Origin: Gammaproteobacteria bacterium | GTDB lineage: Bacteria > Pseudomonadota > Gammaproteobacteria > Woeseiales > Woeseiaceae | Assembly: GCA_002685275.1 (NCBI GenBank) | Contig: NYWX01000022.1 | Coordinates: 1 to 33,537, forward strand | Direction of reading: 5' to 3' | Length of the DNA: 33,537 nt | Shown here: positions 1 through 8,424 of the stretch, piece by piece | Numbering within the stretch: position 1 is the stretch's first letter | Layout of the letters: every line of letters starts with the position of its first letter | Made by a program: the position numbers and the translations under genes | Notes under the pieces: generated by a model | What the model was told of the DNA's origin: nothing | What the model saw: the letters and a program-made list of their open reading frames with translations, nothing else | The model's database searches: none

Positions 1-443
1 CTGTAAGTTAGGTTTATATCTGCGGTATGATCCACAATCTTTCTATTTATCTCTTCAGGAACACGCATATCAAAACAGCGGTTACCAGCCTCCATGTGAA
101 AAACTGGGATTTTTCGCCTTTTCGCTGGTATTACCGCCATGCAACTATTCGTGTCGCCGAGCACAAGCATTGCATCAGGAGTTTCATCAGCAAGTATTTT
201 GTCTACTGCAATGACGACTTTCCCTATAGTCTCTGCACCGCTTGAACCTGCTGCGTCTAAAAAATGGTCAGGCTTACGGAGCTTTAGATCGTCAAAGAAA
301 ATTTGATTTAATTCATAATCATAATTTTGTCCTGTATGGATAATGAGGTGGTCACAGTAAATATCAAGCACAGCCATAACCCGTGAAAGCCTAATAATCT
401 CTGGCCTTGTACCAACCACTGTCATTATTTTCAATTTTTTCAT
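1..443 (-). CDS. wbjD: UDP-GlcNAc 2-epimerase family, UDP-L-FucNAc branch (partial, 3' end outside window)
   Basis: Only the first 147 residues are in the window; the frame is open to base 1, so the gene continues to the left. The start ATG lies one base after the wbjC stop. Visible motifs are those of non-hydrolysing UDP-HexNAc 2-epimerases: GTRPEIIRLS at residues 11-20, HTGQNYD at 36-42, LVLGDTNS near 94-101 and HMEAGNR with a following RVPEE segment near 117-131. In the WbjB-WbjC-WbjD (FnlABC, CapEFG) pathway the third enzyme inverts C-2 to give UDP-N-acetyl-L-fucosamine, and its position directly after wbjB and wbjC supports that role over plain WecB. The alternative, a general UDP-GlcNAc/ManNAc epimerase, cannot be excluded from the N-terminal third alone. 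Confidence 0.9.
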   Translation of the reverse strand, partial: MKKLKIMTVVGTRPEIIRLSRVMAVLDIYCDHLIIHTGQNYDYELNQIFFDDLKLRKPDHFLDAAGSSGAETIGKVVIAVDKILADETPDAMLVLGDTNSCMAVIPAKRRKIPVFHMEAGNRCFDMRVPEEINRKIVDHTADINLTY

Positions 444-444
444 A

Positions 445-1554
445 TCACACTATACTCGAAACTGTGTCCGGATTGTCTTTGTCAAAAATCTCATTAGCCC
501 AAAGCATTACTATCATTTCCTCATCTCCGACATTAGTAATATCATGCGACCACCCAGGGATAGTCTCGACTATTTTTGGGGTACCTGCAGAAATGTCGAT
601 TTCGAAAACTTCGTCTGTAATAATATGTCTAAAACCAAAACGAGCGGTACCTTTTATAACGAGAAATTTTTCAGTTTTAGTATGATGATAATGGCCGCCT
701 CTTGTAATACCTGGATGAGCAGTAAAATAGGAAAACTGGCCAGAATCTTTAGTCTTTAGCATTTCGACGAATACCCCCCTTGGGTCCCTATGCGATGGAA
801 TTTGATACTGGAATTTATCTTTCGGTAAATAACTTACATACGTTGCATACAAAGCTCTCGTGAAATCTTTTCCAACTCGTTCTAATAGTAGATCATTTCG
901 GCAGTTTCCAAATTTTTTAATCTGAGAAGCAAGGTCTGCAAGAGTTATATGATATTCAGGCGTAACTGATTTTCGCAACAATCCTTTAGATCTACCTTCA
1001 CAAAGCAAACCGACAAAACTTTTAATTACATCGTCTATATATACCAAGGTTAACTCCCTAGATGGACCGTTAATGGTTATTGAAAGATCATTAGCTATAT
1101 TATGGCAGAAGGTAGCAACAACCGAGTTATAATTAGGTTTACACCATTTTCCGAACACGCCTGGCAGCCGATATATGATAACTGAGCTGCCGGTATCTTC
1201 CGCAAATGACTCAACACAACCCTCGGCAGCTAGCTTACTTTTACCATAAGCATTATCTAAGCTCGCTTGTGCAGAGGAACTTACTATAAGTCGAACTGGT
1301 TTTTTTAACTCTCTTAGAAAATCACATAGCCGTTGTGTTAAATCTACGTTCGCTATTTGGAAACCTTCTTCACTAGCAGGCCTATTTTCTCCTGCTAAAT
1401 GAACGATGGTATCTATATTCAATAGATTATTTTTCAGCACCTCGTCCGAGTCCCCACGAATAAATGTCCTAACCGTGAACTGAGGCAATTCATGGAGACG
1501 CGTTACTAGATTTTTCCCTATAAAACCATCGGCACCTGTTACAAGAATATTCAC
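445..1554 (-). CDS. wbjC: Bifunctional SDR-cupin reductase/epimerase of UDP-L-FucNAc synthesis (CapF/FnlB)
   Basis: This 369-residue protein has an N-terminal SDR domain (TGADGFIG at 6-13, YGKSK at 103-107) followed by a C-terminal cupin from about residue 250. Candidate metal ligands in the cupin are in GGHYHH at 286-291 and GWSH at 334-337. That two-domain layout and the length fit CapF/WbjC, in which the cupin performs C-3 epimerisation of the 4-keto sugar and the SDR reduces C-4 with NADPH. It lies between wbjB (14 bases upstream in transcription order) and wbjD (1 base downstream), so the three are surely co-transcribed. The domain order, both active-site motifs and the context agree, and I see no truncation. 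Confidence 0.93.
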   Translation of the reverse strand: MNILVTGADGFIGKNLVTRLHELPQFTVRTFIRGDSDEVLKNNLLNIDTIVHLAGENRPASEEGFQIANVDLTQRLCDFLRELKKPVRLIVSSSAQASLDNAYGKSKLAAEGCVESFAEDTGSSVIIYRLPGVFGKWCKPNYNSVVATFCHNIANDLSITINGPSRELTLVYIDDVIKSFVGLLCEGRSKGLLRKSVTPEYHITLADLASQIKKFGNCRNDLLLERVGKDFTRALYATYVSYLPKDKFQYQIPSHRDPRGVFVEMLKTKDSGQFSYFTAHPGITRGGHYHHTKTEKFLVIKGTARFGFRHIITDEVFEIDISAGTPKIVETIPGWSHDITNVGDEEMIVMLWANEIFDKDNPDTVSSIV

Positions 1555-1567
1555 AGCTTATTCCTTA

Positions 1568-2587
1568 TTACGAATAGTTTGAATTCACAGCGTCTTTAAT
1601 GAAATCCAATTTCATTAACAGCTTTTGCATACCTGCAACATCAAGCCGAGTCGTGTTATGCGAGTTATAGTCCACTGCATTTGATATTTTGACCTCCCCT
1701 GCCTCGACAAACTTACTGTAATTCAAATCTCTGAGATCAGGAGGAACACAGTAATAATCGCCTAAATCTTTAGCAGCAACCATTTCCTCTCGGCTGAGTA
1801 ATGCCTCAAATAGCTTCTCACCATGTCTAGTACCTATAATGTTAATTTGATGATCTAGTTTTCCCATCACTATGATTAGAGCTTGAGCAAGGATGTCAAT
1901 AGTCGCGGCTGGCGCTTTTTGGACAAAAATCTCACCAGGATTTCCATTTTTAAAAGCATACATTACTAAATCGACTGCATCGCCCAATGTCATCATAAAG
2001 CGAGTCATGTCTGGATCGGTAATGGAAATAGGACTGCCCGAACTGATTTGCTCCAAAAATAATGGAATAACCGAACCACGGGAAGCCATAACGTTGCCGT
2101 ATCGCGTAACGTTAATAATAGTAGACCCAGCACTACGTGACTTGGCTACAGCTACCTTTTCCATCATCGCTTTGCTTATTCCCATAGCATTAATTGGGTA
2201 GACTGCTTTGTCAGTACTAAGAACGATCACGTGTTTCACTTCGCACTGTATCGCAGCCTCAAGAACATTTTCAGTTCCAAGAACATTGGTCTTGACTGCT
2301 TCAAGCGGGTGAAACTCACATGATGGAACCTGCTTCAAAGCAGCCGCATGAAAAACGTAATCGACACCTCGAATCACATTATGAACGGATTGAAAGTCAC
2401 GAACGTCACCAATATGAAATTTTAATTTAGTGGAACTATAAAGCTTCCTCATATCATCCTGCTTTTTCTCATCACGACTAAATATTCGGATTTCTTTAAC
2501 ATCAGAATCAAGGAACCGCGATAGTACAGCATTCCCAAATGAACCCGTACCACCAGTTATTAACAACGTTTTGTCTTTAAATAGCAT
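1568..2587 (-). CDS. wbjB: UDP-GlcNAc 4,6-dehydratase/5-epimerase (CapE/FnlA type)
   Basis: An extended SDR of 339 residues with GGTGSFGNA at 12-20 and STDKAVYPINAMGISK at 124-139. The usual YxxxK is replaced by MxxxK (M135, K139), a mark of the CapE/FnlA/PseB inverting dehydratases. The enzyme starts UDP-L-FucNAc synthesis by 4,6-dehydration and C-5 inversion of UDP-GlcNAc. PseB (pseudaminic acid) and LegB (legionaminic acid) are related alternatives, but the CapF and WecB-like genes that follow fix the pathway as FucNAc. The ATG has AAAGG about 6 bases upstream. The 81-base gap before it contains a short GC-rich inverted repeat (see rejected list), so this trio may be a separate transfer unit within the locus. 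Confidence 0.92.
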   Translation of the reverse strand: MLFKDKTLLITGGTGSFGNAVLSRFLDSDVKEIRIFSRDEKKQDDMRKLYSSTKLKFHIGDVRDFQSVHNVIRGVDYVFHAAALKQVPSCEFHPLEAVKTNVLGTENVLEAAIQCEVKHVIVLSTDKAVYPINAMGISKAMMEKVAVAKSRSAGSTIINVTRYGNVMASRGSVIPLFLEQISSGSPISITDPDMTRFMMTLGDAVDLVMYAFKNGNPGEIFVQKAPAATIDILAQALIIVMGKLDHQINIIGTRHGEKLFEALLSREEMVAAKDLGDYYCVPPDLRDLNYSKFVEAGEVKISNAVDYNSHNTTRLDVAGMQKLLMKLDFIKDAVNSNYS

Positions 2588-2668
2588 AATTAACCTTTAT
2601 AAGTGGATCGTCTAATAGTATTTTAGGGTAGATTTAAAGCACAACACCCGCATCGGTTAGCGGGGTAG

Positions 2669-3706
2669 CTATTGCATTACGTCCTTAATACTCTGGCGCA
2701 TCCCATCGACTAAAGAAAACTCTGGAGCATAACCTAGTACCATTTGACTTTTTTCGACGGAGCAGGCGATAGTTTTATTCATCTCAGATAAGACATGTAT
2801 TTTTTGCTGGTATAAACCTATTGACTGGAGGCAGAAGTCTGAGAAATATGCGATATCGCCTATGACTGACGGAAGGCGGAGATTTTTCTCACTGCAGGGT
2901 CTTCCCAATTCGTTAGACAGAATATTCTTAATAGTCTCTACAATAAAATTCATAGAATATGGTTCGTCATCAGCTATCCAAAAGATATTATTGTTCGCCG
3001 CGTCTTTTTTTATAGCTAGTAGCAGACCCTGACAAAGGTTATCTGTATAAACCATCGACCTCCTCTGAGTTCCATCCCCCAAAATAGGAAATTTTCCTTC
3101 TGCCACCATCTCGAAGAATAATTTCTGCCGCGGAGGCTGGAATGGACCATAGAACCAGGGCGCCCGGATTATTACAATGGGAGGAGAGTTATTCATCTCC
3201 ATTAGCTCAAGAAGATAGCATTCCAAATTATATTTCGACTTACCATATCCCATATAAGGAGAGTATGGAGATTCTTCAGTAAAGAGATGTTCATTGGAGG
3301 GATTGCAACCAACCGGGGAGTTTGATGACATTACAACGATCTTCGACACACCAGCCTCAAGTCCGGCTTGTACTAACTTTTTTGATCCCTCAAAATTTAC
3401 TAAATTAAAGTCTCTACTGAGTAAGGCGGGATGAATAAGGCCCGCTAAGTGAACAACGATAGCATCCTCAGCGTCAGAAAATAAAAGATCCAGGCCCTCG
3501 CCCGTGACCAAGTCACCAACAACCCAATCTATCCTGCCAGACATTGCCTTGACGCCATCTATCATTTCACCCTTTACACACAAACATCTAATAACATCAT
3601 CTTCCTTGATATTAATAGCGTAACTGTCATTGCGATCTTCAATCAAGTGTGACAAAAAGTTCTGCCCTAACCAACCACTCGCACCGGTTATTATATATTT
3701 ACTCAT
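2669..3706 (-). CDS. NAD-dependent epimerase/dehydratase-like SDR, candidate 2'-keto reductase
   Basis: An extended SDR of 345 residues: ITGASGWLG at 6-14, SSNS at 127-130 and YGKSK with Y154 and K158. I chose the ATG at 3706, which shares one base with the GMC stop (TGATG), over an in-frame TTG one codon earlier. The overlap implies translational coupling with the GMC flavoprotein. SDRs of this type act on nucleotide sugars or lipid-linked sugars; the exact substrate cannot be read from the sequence. I infer from the neighbours (UbiA-type phosphoribosyltransferase, GMC oxidoreductase) that it could reduce a keto intermediate on a polyprenyl-phosphate pentose, as DprE2 does in mycobacteria. 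An ordinary nucleotide-sugar epimerase is the main alternative. Confidence 0.85.
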   Translation of the reverse strand: MSKYIITGASGWLGQNFLSHLIEDRNDSYAINIKEDDVIRCLCVKGEMIDGVKAMSGRIDWVVGDLVTGEGLDLLFSDAEDAIVVHLAGLIHPALLSRDFNLVNFEGSKKLVQAGLEAGVSKIVVMSSNSPVGCNPSNEHLFTEESPYSPYMGYGKSKYNLECYLLELMEMNNSPPIVIIRAPWFYGPFQPPRQKLFFEMVAEGKFPILGDGTQRRSMVYTDNLCQGLLLAIKKDAANNNIFWIADDEPYSMNFIVETIKNILSNELGRPCSEKNLRLPSVIGDIAYFSDFCLQSIGLYQQKIHVLSEMNKTIACSVEKSQMVLGYAPEFSLVDGMRQSIKDVMQ

Positions 3707-5130
3707 CAAATATGCTTCTCACAAAATTTTGTAGCTAAGTAACTTGCCAAAGCCATAACCGTTCCCTGAGGATTTACCCCTAAAGCGGTTGGGATAATAG
3801 ATGCATCAGCCACGTATACACTTTTTGTCCCATTTAACTTTCCGGTCAAATCAACACAAGACTTTTTATCAGCACCGATGGGGCATGTCCCCATCATATG
3901 AATAGTCATCAAAGACGCTTTCCCTCGCTCTATTACTGAGGGCAAATCATCGACATCTTTTATTGCTTTTAAGCTAGAAAACCCCTTTATACTCGGAAAG
4001 ACCTCTACGGCCCCAGCGGCAAAAAGCAATTCGCATAATCGCTTTAAGGCCAATGATAGAGTCCTCATGCCTTTATCTCCCACATCAAACGTTACAATAG
4101 ACTCCTTCATTTTAGGGAACGAAATAACTCGCCCCGTACCTTCCATAATAGAAGCATAATAAGTCGCATAATAATGCCAACTCTTGACGAGCGTCAATGG
4201 ATTCACTCCATTATCTGAAAGGCCTGCTGCTAAAAATGGTAGATTACTTATCGCACCCCCAATACTGAAATCTGGCGAGAATTCCTTAACCTGATGCACT
4301 GGTATGCCTGAGCCGGGCCCATTGACCTTCTCTTTAAATCTTGCAGTAGCCTTTATCGACGTATGAAGTTTAAGATTGCGGCCCACAAATTTGGGGCCCA
4401 TTTTGGATTTCTTTAATAAATGTGGTGTGCCAACAGCACCACATGCAACGAAGACGGCATCAAATATCTTTTCAGTCTTTACTTTGCTTTTACTCTTTCG
4501 GTATTGAATTCCGACTCCGCCACTCTCTATTTCACGAATTCGATCGACCGTCGTATCATGCAATACCGTAAACTTTTCATCATTAATTCGAGGTAAAACT
4601 GCTTCACTCATTGATTGTCTTGTACCAGAGAATATACCCTTATCAACATCACTCTCATATTTGAACCATCTCGGAACTTCAACACAATCCCAACCCAACA
4701 CTTTCGCCCCATCACTTAATTTTTGTGACGCCACTGGCGGCGCAAAGGGCATTAAACCGACACTTAAAATTTTCTCTGACGCCTGAAAGTGTCCTTCAAG
4801 AATAGACGGCTCAGCAAACTCAACACCAAAATTAAGCTTCCAGTCCTGTAGTACATACGGTGGCGTTCTATGATAAAGACCGGCATTAACCTCGCTGCCA
4901 CCTCCCAGACAAGACCCCTCTACGTAATTAACATTTGCTTTGCCAAGAGCTACAGTAACCCCTTTGTCGGTGTATTTAGCATCCATCTCAGCTACGCTAT
5001 ATGGTGTCGGCCCATTTTCCTGACTAAGATACGGACCTTTCTCAAAAAGGGAAACTTCGAAGCCATGATCTGTAAGGATCTTTGCCACCGTCATTCCACC
5101 GGGCCCAGACCCTATAATTGCAATATTCAT
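3706..5130 (-). CDS. GMC-family FAD-dependent oxidoreductase
   Basis: A 474-residue flavoprotein with an N-terminal dinucleotide fold (IIGSGPGG at 5-12, acidic strand end E30), the GMC segment LGGGSEVNAG at 75-84, and a C-terminal active-site pair H411 (HMMGTCPIG) and N453 (NPQGTVMALA). GMC enzymes oxidise alcohols, often sugar hydroxyls or sterols. It has no signal peptide that I can see, so it is probably cytoplasmic or at the inner face of the membrane. It follows a small helical protein with no gap and overlaps the next SDR by one base. I infer that it oxidises a hydroxyl on a lipid-linked or nucleotide sugar that the SDR then re-reduces with inverted stereochemistry. The family call is firm; the substrate is inference. 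Confidence 0.9.
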   Translation of the reverse strand: MNIAIIGSGPGGMTVAKILTDHGFEVSLFEKGPYLSQENGPTPYSVAEMDAKYTDKGVTVALGKANVNYVEGSCLGGGSEVNAGLYHRTPPYVLQDWKLNFGVEFAEPSILEGHFQASEKILSVGLMPFAPPVASQKLSDGAKVLGWDCVEVPRWFKYESDVDKGIFSGTRQSMSEAVLPRINDEKFTVLHDTTVDRIREIESGGVGIQYRKSKSKVKTEKIFDAVFVACGAVGTPHLLKKSKMGPKFVGRNLKLHTSIKATARFKEKVNGPGSGIPVHQVKEFSPDFSIGGAISNLPFLAAGLSDNGVNPLTLVKSWHYYATYYASIMEGTGRVISFPKMKESIVTFDVGDKGMRTLSLALKRLCELLFAAGAVEVFPSIKGFSSLKAIKDVDDLPSVIERGKASLMTIHMMGTCPIGADKKSCVDLTGKLNGTKSVYVADASIIPTALGVNPQGTVMALASYLATKFCEKHI

Positions 5131-5520
5131 CTATAAAGTCCCTGAAGGTTCTATCTTTTCGAATTGTTCCATTAAATATAAAATGGTGAATTTCTCGATG
5201 AATAATCTATAATTGACAATTAATGTATTATCAGAATTCATTAGCCAATTTGAGATTAGCGTTTTCTCCAGGCTGCTTTTGAAGCCTATACTCCGGAATC
5301 TGAATGAACAATAAATTCTTGTTATCCAAGAAAAAATGTTTACAGAAAAAGCCAAAAAAGCGGGTAACTCTTTTAACTTAACAGCCATGCGTGATTCCAA
5401 TCCTGCCATCATTTCAGGTGTGATTTGACCAGAACGGCAACCTCCCTCCCACCGCTCAATAATTGCGATAGAAAGTATACGTATCCAATTGTTTTTATAT
5501 TCCGTCTGGTAAATACTCAT
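5131..5520 (-). CDS. Small helical protein, possible partner subunit of the GMC oxidoreductase
   Basis: I do not recognise this 129-residue protein with certainty. It is probably all-helical: a segment rich in large hydrophobics around residues 53-75 (LPAFLAFSVNIFSWITRIY), then a basic stretch, then a segment containing ISNWLMNSD and ending in FIEKFTILYLMEQF. It has no signal peptide. The pattern resembles the helical region that precedes the FAD domain in some GMC alcohol oxidases, where a hydrophobic helix is followed by an x-WxxS-like segment and a final tyrosine-rich helix. It overlaps the UbiA gene by 4 bases (ATGA) and abuts the GMC start, so it is translated as part of this unit. I infer a split accessory subunit; a membrane-anchoring role is the alternative. 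Confidence 0.7.
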   Translation of the reverse strand: MSIYQTEYKNNWIRILSIAIIERWEGGCRSGQITPEMMAGLESRMAVKLKELPAFLAFSVNIFSWITRIYCSFRFRSIGFKSSLEKTLISNWLMNSDNTLIVNYRLFIEKFTILYLMEQFEKIEPSGTL

Positions 5521-6980
5521 ACAAAAATAGCTAAGAACACTAAAGAAATTATGATAAATGCACTACTTAGGCTATTCCTTTCTTTCAAAGCGAAGCTAAT
5601 TGGATCCTCAGAAATTACATTTCTACTTGCAAGCAACCACAAATTGGAAATCCAATAGGCCAAAGCAACGGTAGCAATCCAAAGAAATTCTGGCGAACTG
5701 TACTGATCTACTACCATCGAGTCAGAAATATATAATAAAAATACTAATACACTCATGAGACCTGATGAGACTCCAAGAACCATAAGTGGAGTTAGGTCAG
5801 CAACCACATAACCTCTGCCATGCGATATAAGATCTCTCCTGTCCATCGTAGCTACCTTGTCCAAATCTATATCAATGAATCTCTTAAGGGCACCAAGACT
5901 CAAAAAAATAAAGAACGAGAACATCAACATCCAGTTGGACAGACTTATATCTATTGCCGCACCTCCGGCGACAAGCCTAAAAGTATACAAAGAAGCTAAT
6001 GTAAATACATCGACTAGTACTAATTTTTTAAGCATGAAAGAATACGAGACAGTGACTAAATAGTACGCAACCATCACCTTAAAGAATATCGAGTTAAGTG
6101 AAAAGGCAGCAGTGAAACCAATAATCAATAGAGCTATTGCCAGAAGGGCACCATATAAGATATTCAATTCCCCCGATGCAAACGGTCTAAACTTTTTATA
6201 TCGGTGTTGACGGTCACTATCTATATCAACTAAATCATTCAATAAATATACACTCGAAGCACAGCTTGAAAATGCTAAAAACGCAATGACACTAGAAATA
6301 ATTTGATCGAAATATATGTAAGATTGAGAAAGCACAAGGGGTACTAATATTAGGACATTTTTAATCCACTGCTTCACCCGCATTGCACTAAACAATAATT
6401 TTATATTGTGTCTACGAGGAACTTCGCTTAAGGAAAATTTCAAATTCAGATTTTCGGGACTGAGGCTTTTTAATTTCCTCACAACATCGGAGCTGGTATT
6501 CACTGCAATAGCCACCATAGAAACTGACCATACATGAAGATCCTTTAGCGAATCACCAGCATAATCAAAACCATGGGAACCATAATTCTTAACCAGAAAA
6601 TCAGCCTTATTCTTTCCTGTTAGGTTTATTTCATCAGTCCCAAAAACATCATCAAACAGCTCTAACTCTTCAGCTACCTCATTAGCTATAGATTGGTGGG
6701 CACCTGTCGCCAATATGATTTTCCGTCCTTTATTCTTTTCTGATCTCAAAAAATCTACAAAAACCAGATTAAACGGCATAAATTTGAAACTTAGCCTAAC
6801 TTTTTCAGCTATTTTCCTTTTTAAATAGACCTTTCCAGACAACACCCAGAGAGGCAAACAGAACAAACATAATGGATTTTTGATGAGTAACTTGACCACC
6901 GATTCCAGTAGGGTATCCGTTTTAACAAGCGTGCCATCCAGGTCAACAATTAAAGGCCTATTTATATCAGGAGAATCCAA
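5517..6980 (-). CDS. HAD phosphatase-UbiA prenyltransferase fusion, decaprenyl-phosphate phosphoribosyltransferase-like
   Basis: The 487-residue protein has a HAD domain (DLDGTL at 13-18, ATG at 91-93, AGDSLKD at 141-147) followed from about residue 200 by a polytopic UbiA domain. The UbiA part shows VKQWIKN at 202-208, NDLVDIDSD at 248-256 with KKFRPFASG at 262-270, and a second charged motif with D324 and R335. NDxxDxxxD plus KxxRPxxxG is typical of the Rv3806c group, which transfers 5-phosphoribose from PRPP to polyprenyl phosphate. The HAD half could then remove the 5-phosphate, so one polypeptide might do both steps. The start is TTG, placed by AAGGAG seven bases upstream inside the previous gene's last codons; no nearby ATG fits. 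UbiA-fold membership is firm, the ribose role likely but inferred. Confidence 0.88.
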   Translation of the reverse strand: MDSPDINRPLIVDLDGTLVKTDTLLESVVKLLIKNPLCLFCLPLWVLSGKVYLKRKIAEKVRLSFKFMPFNLVFVDFLRSEKNKGRKIILATGAHQSIANEVAEELELFDDVFGTDEINLTGKNKADFLVKNYGSHGFDYAGDSLKDLHVWSVSMVAIAVNTSSDVVRKLKSLSPENLNLKFSLSEVPRRHNIKLLFSAMRVKQWIKNVLILVPLVLSQSYIYFDQIISSVIAFLAFSSCASSVYLLNDLVDIDSDRQHRYKKFRPFASGELNILYGALLAIALLIIGFTAAFSLNSIFFKVMVAYYLVTVSYSFMLKKLVLVDVFTLASLYTFRLVAGGAAIDISLSNWMLMFSFFIFLSLGALKRFIDIDLDKVATMDRRDLISHGRGYVVADLTPLMVLGVSSGLMSVLVFLLYISDSMVVDQYSSPEFLWIATVALAYWISNLWLLASRNVISEDPISFALKERNSLSSAFIIISLVFLAIFV

Positions 6981-6981
6981 T

Positions 6982-7341
6982 CTATTGCTCCTTAGTTAGC
7001 AAATATATACCGAATAGAACAACAATAATGCCAATGTACCGTGTTGAAGTAAGCTTTTCATTGAATAGTATGAAACTTGCCACCGGCAAAAGACTGAAGC
7101 TGATGCCTGCAAGGACAGGATAAGCCGCTGCTACCTCTAAGGTTTTAAGTGCTTTTGCAAACAATAGTACGTTTAAACCATAGAACATTAAGCCCGACAT
7201 AAACCAAATGTTAAAAGGTATAAAATTCCAAATAGTCCCGCCTACGACATCACTTGATTTCTTCAACAATAAATTTCCGATGGTAGAATTTAAACCTGCC
7301 AAAAAAACGTATGCCCAAGCTTTATGAATCAAATAATCCAT
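6982..7341 (-). CDS. SMR/EamA-type small membrane transporter, putative lipid-linked sugar flippase
   Basis: A 119-residue protein with four predicted membrane helices, and the proline/glycine pattern of EmrE-like and ArnE/ArnF-like half-transporters (AYPVLAGISFSLLPVASF in helix 3, ending KLTSTRYIGI and a last helix). The ATG overlaps the end of the upstream SDR gene by 13 bases and has AGGAG seven bases ahead. The following TTG-started HAD-UbiA gene begins just after its stop. Small transporters of this fold flip undecaprenyl-phosphate aminoarabinose in Gram-negative bacteria. Given the adjacent UbiA gene, I infer that it moves a polyprenyl-phosphate sugar across the inner membrane. A drug-efflux function is much less likely here. 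Confidence 0.82.
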   Translation of the reverse strand: MDYLIHKAWAYVFLAGLNSTIGNLLLKKSSDVVGGTIWNFIPFNIWFMSGLMFYGLNVLLFAKALKTLEVAAAYPVLAGISFSLLPVASFILFNEKLTSTRYIGIIVVLFGIYLLTKEQ

Positions 7342-8378
7342 TTTACAACTCCTAAAATACCTTGCTTTATTGGACTACGATGTGGGCTCTTGCTACCAGA
7401 ATTCTCATCTAAAATATCTCTATTTTGGATATACCAGTCATACGCTTGCTTAAACATTTCTGTATTAGAATAAAGCGGCGTCCAACCTAATTCTGATTTC
7501 GCCTTATTAATATCAAAGTACATAGATCGCCCATACATCAGCGAATGATAAGGCCCCAAAGGACTTAAACCTAGTTTACTAGTAATATTCATGCCAAATG
7601 TAGCAATCCCCATGGGCACGCTCACCACTTTCGAACCCGTGCCCGCATGCTTGCATAAACTTTCCAGAACCCCCCGCATAGAACCAAATTCCTCTGCACC
7701 ACAATTGAAAGTTGAAGGCCCTGGCAACTCGCCAGCCAAGATGCATGCATCTGCTAAATCATCACTATGAACAAACTGATAAATATTAGAACCATTACCC
7801 AAGACAGGGACATTCCTTCCTTCACTAATCCATTCAAATAAAACCTGGAAAATTCCTAATCGACCATGCCCAATAATGGTTCGAGGTCTGACTATAGTGA
7901 CATCTAATCCCCGTTTTATATATTCATTGCAAAGTAATTCTCCTTCATATTTAGCTGCCCCGTAGGCCTCTCCAGGAGTTGGTACAACAGATTCATCTAC
8001 AGGGTTGTTTGCTGGCACGCCAAATACAGCGGAAGACGAAGTATAAACAAACTTTTTTACTCCGCAGGTAAGCGCAGCCTCCAACACATTTTTAGACCCA
8101 TCGATGTTAACCCTATTAAATTCCGAAATATTTTTTGCAAGTGGAACTTGAGCGACATTATGATAGATAACATCAACACCTGCACAAGCACTTTTTATAG
8201 CGTCAAAATCGCATATATCACCCCTTATGCACTCCACTGAACCAAGATCCTCTTGATTCTCCGATATATCAAAGATTCGACAGGTAACGCCGGAGGACTG
8301 AAGTCTTTGGACAAGAGCAGAGCCAAAAAAGCCAAGTCCTCCGGTAATTAAAGCCCTATTTTGAATTGATTTTTTCAT
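7329..8378 (-). CDS. NAD-dependent epimerase/dehydratase-family SDR
   Basis: An extended SDR of 349 residues with ITGGLGFFGS at 11-20, SSS at 114-116 and YGAAK at 139-143. The C-terminal tail after about residue 320 carries a basic SPHRSP segment and a hydrophobic end, unusual for a soluble nucleotide-sugar SDR and perhaps a membrane contact. I use the ATG at 8378 (GAGAG ahead, SDR fold starting ten residues later). A longer reading from 8456 would add 26 residues with no family similarity. The end overlaps the SMR-type transporter gene by 13 bases. A role in the lipid-linked pentose block is inferred from this coupling; the substrate is unknown. Confidence 0.85.
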   Translation of the reverse strand: MKKSIQNRALITGGLGFFGSALVQRLQSSGVTCRIFDISENQEDLGSVECIRGDICDFDAIKSACAGVDVIYHNVAQVPLAKNISEFNRVNIDGSKNVLEAALTCGVKKFVYTSSSAVFGVPANNPVDESVVPTPGEAYGAAKYEGELLCNEYIKRGLDVTIVRPRTIIGHGRLGIFQVLFEWISEGRNVPVLGNGSNIYQFVHSDDLADACILAGELPGPSTFNCGAEEFGSMRGVLESLCKHAGTGSKVVSVPMGIATFGMNITSKLGLSPLGPYHSLMYGRSMYFDINKAKSELGWTPLYSNTEMFKQAYDWYIQNRDILDENSGSKSPHRSPIKQGILGVVKWII

Positions 8379-8424
8379 ACAGTCTCTCGGAAAGATAAGA
8401 TTATAATACTTACATAATTGCCAT

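Noticed and set aside
2647..2664. GC-rich inverted repeat CCCGC/GCGGG with an 8-base loop upstream of wbjB
   Set aside because: The stem is only five bases and no U-run follows on the minus strand, so I do not call it a terminator. It might still mark a module boundary.
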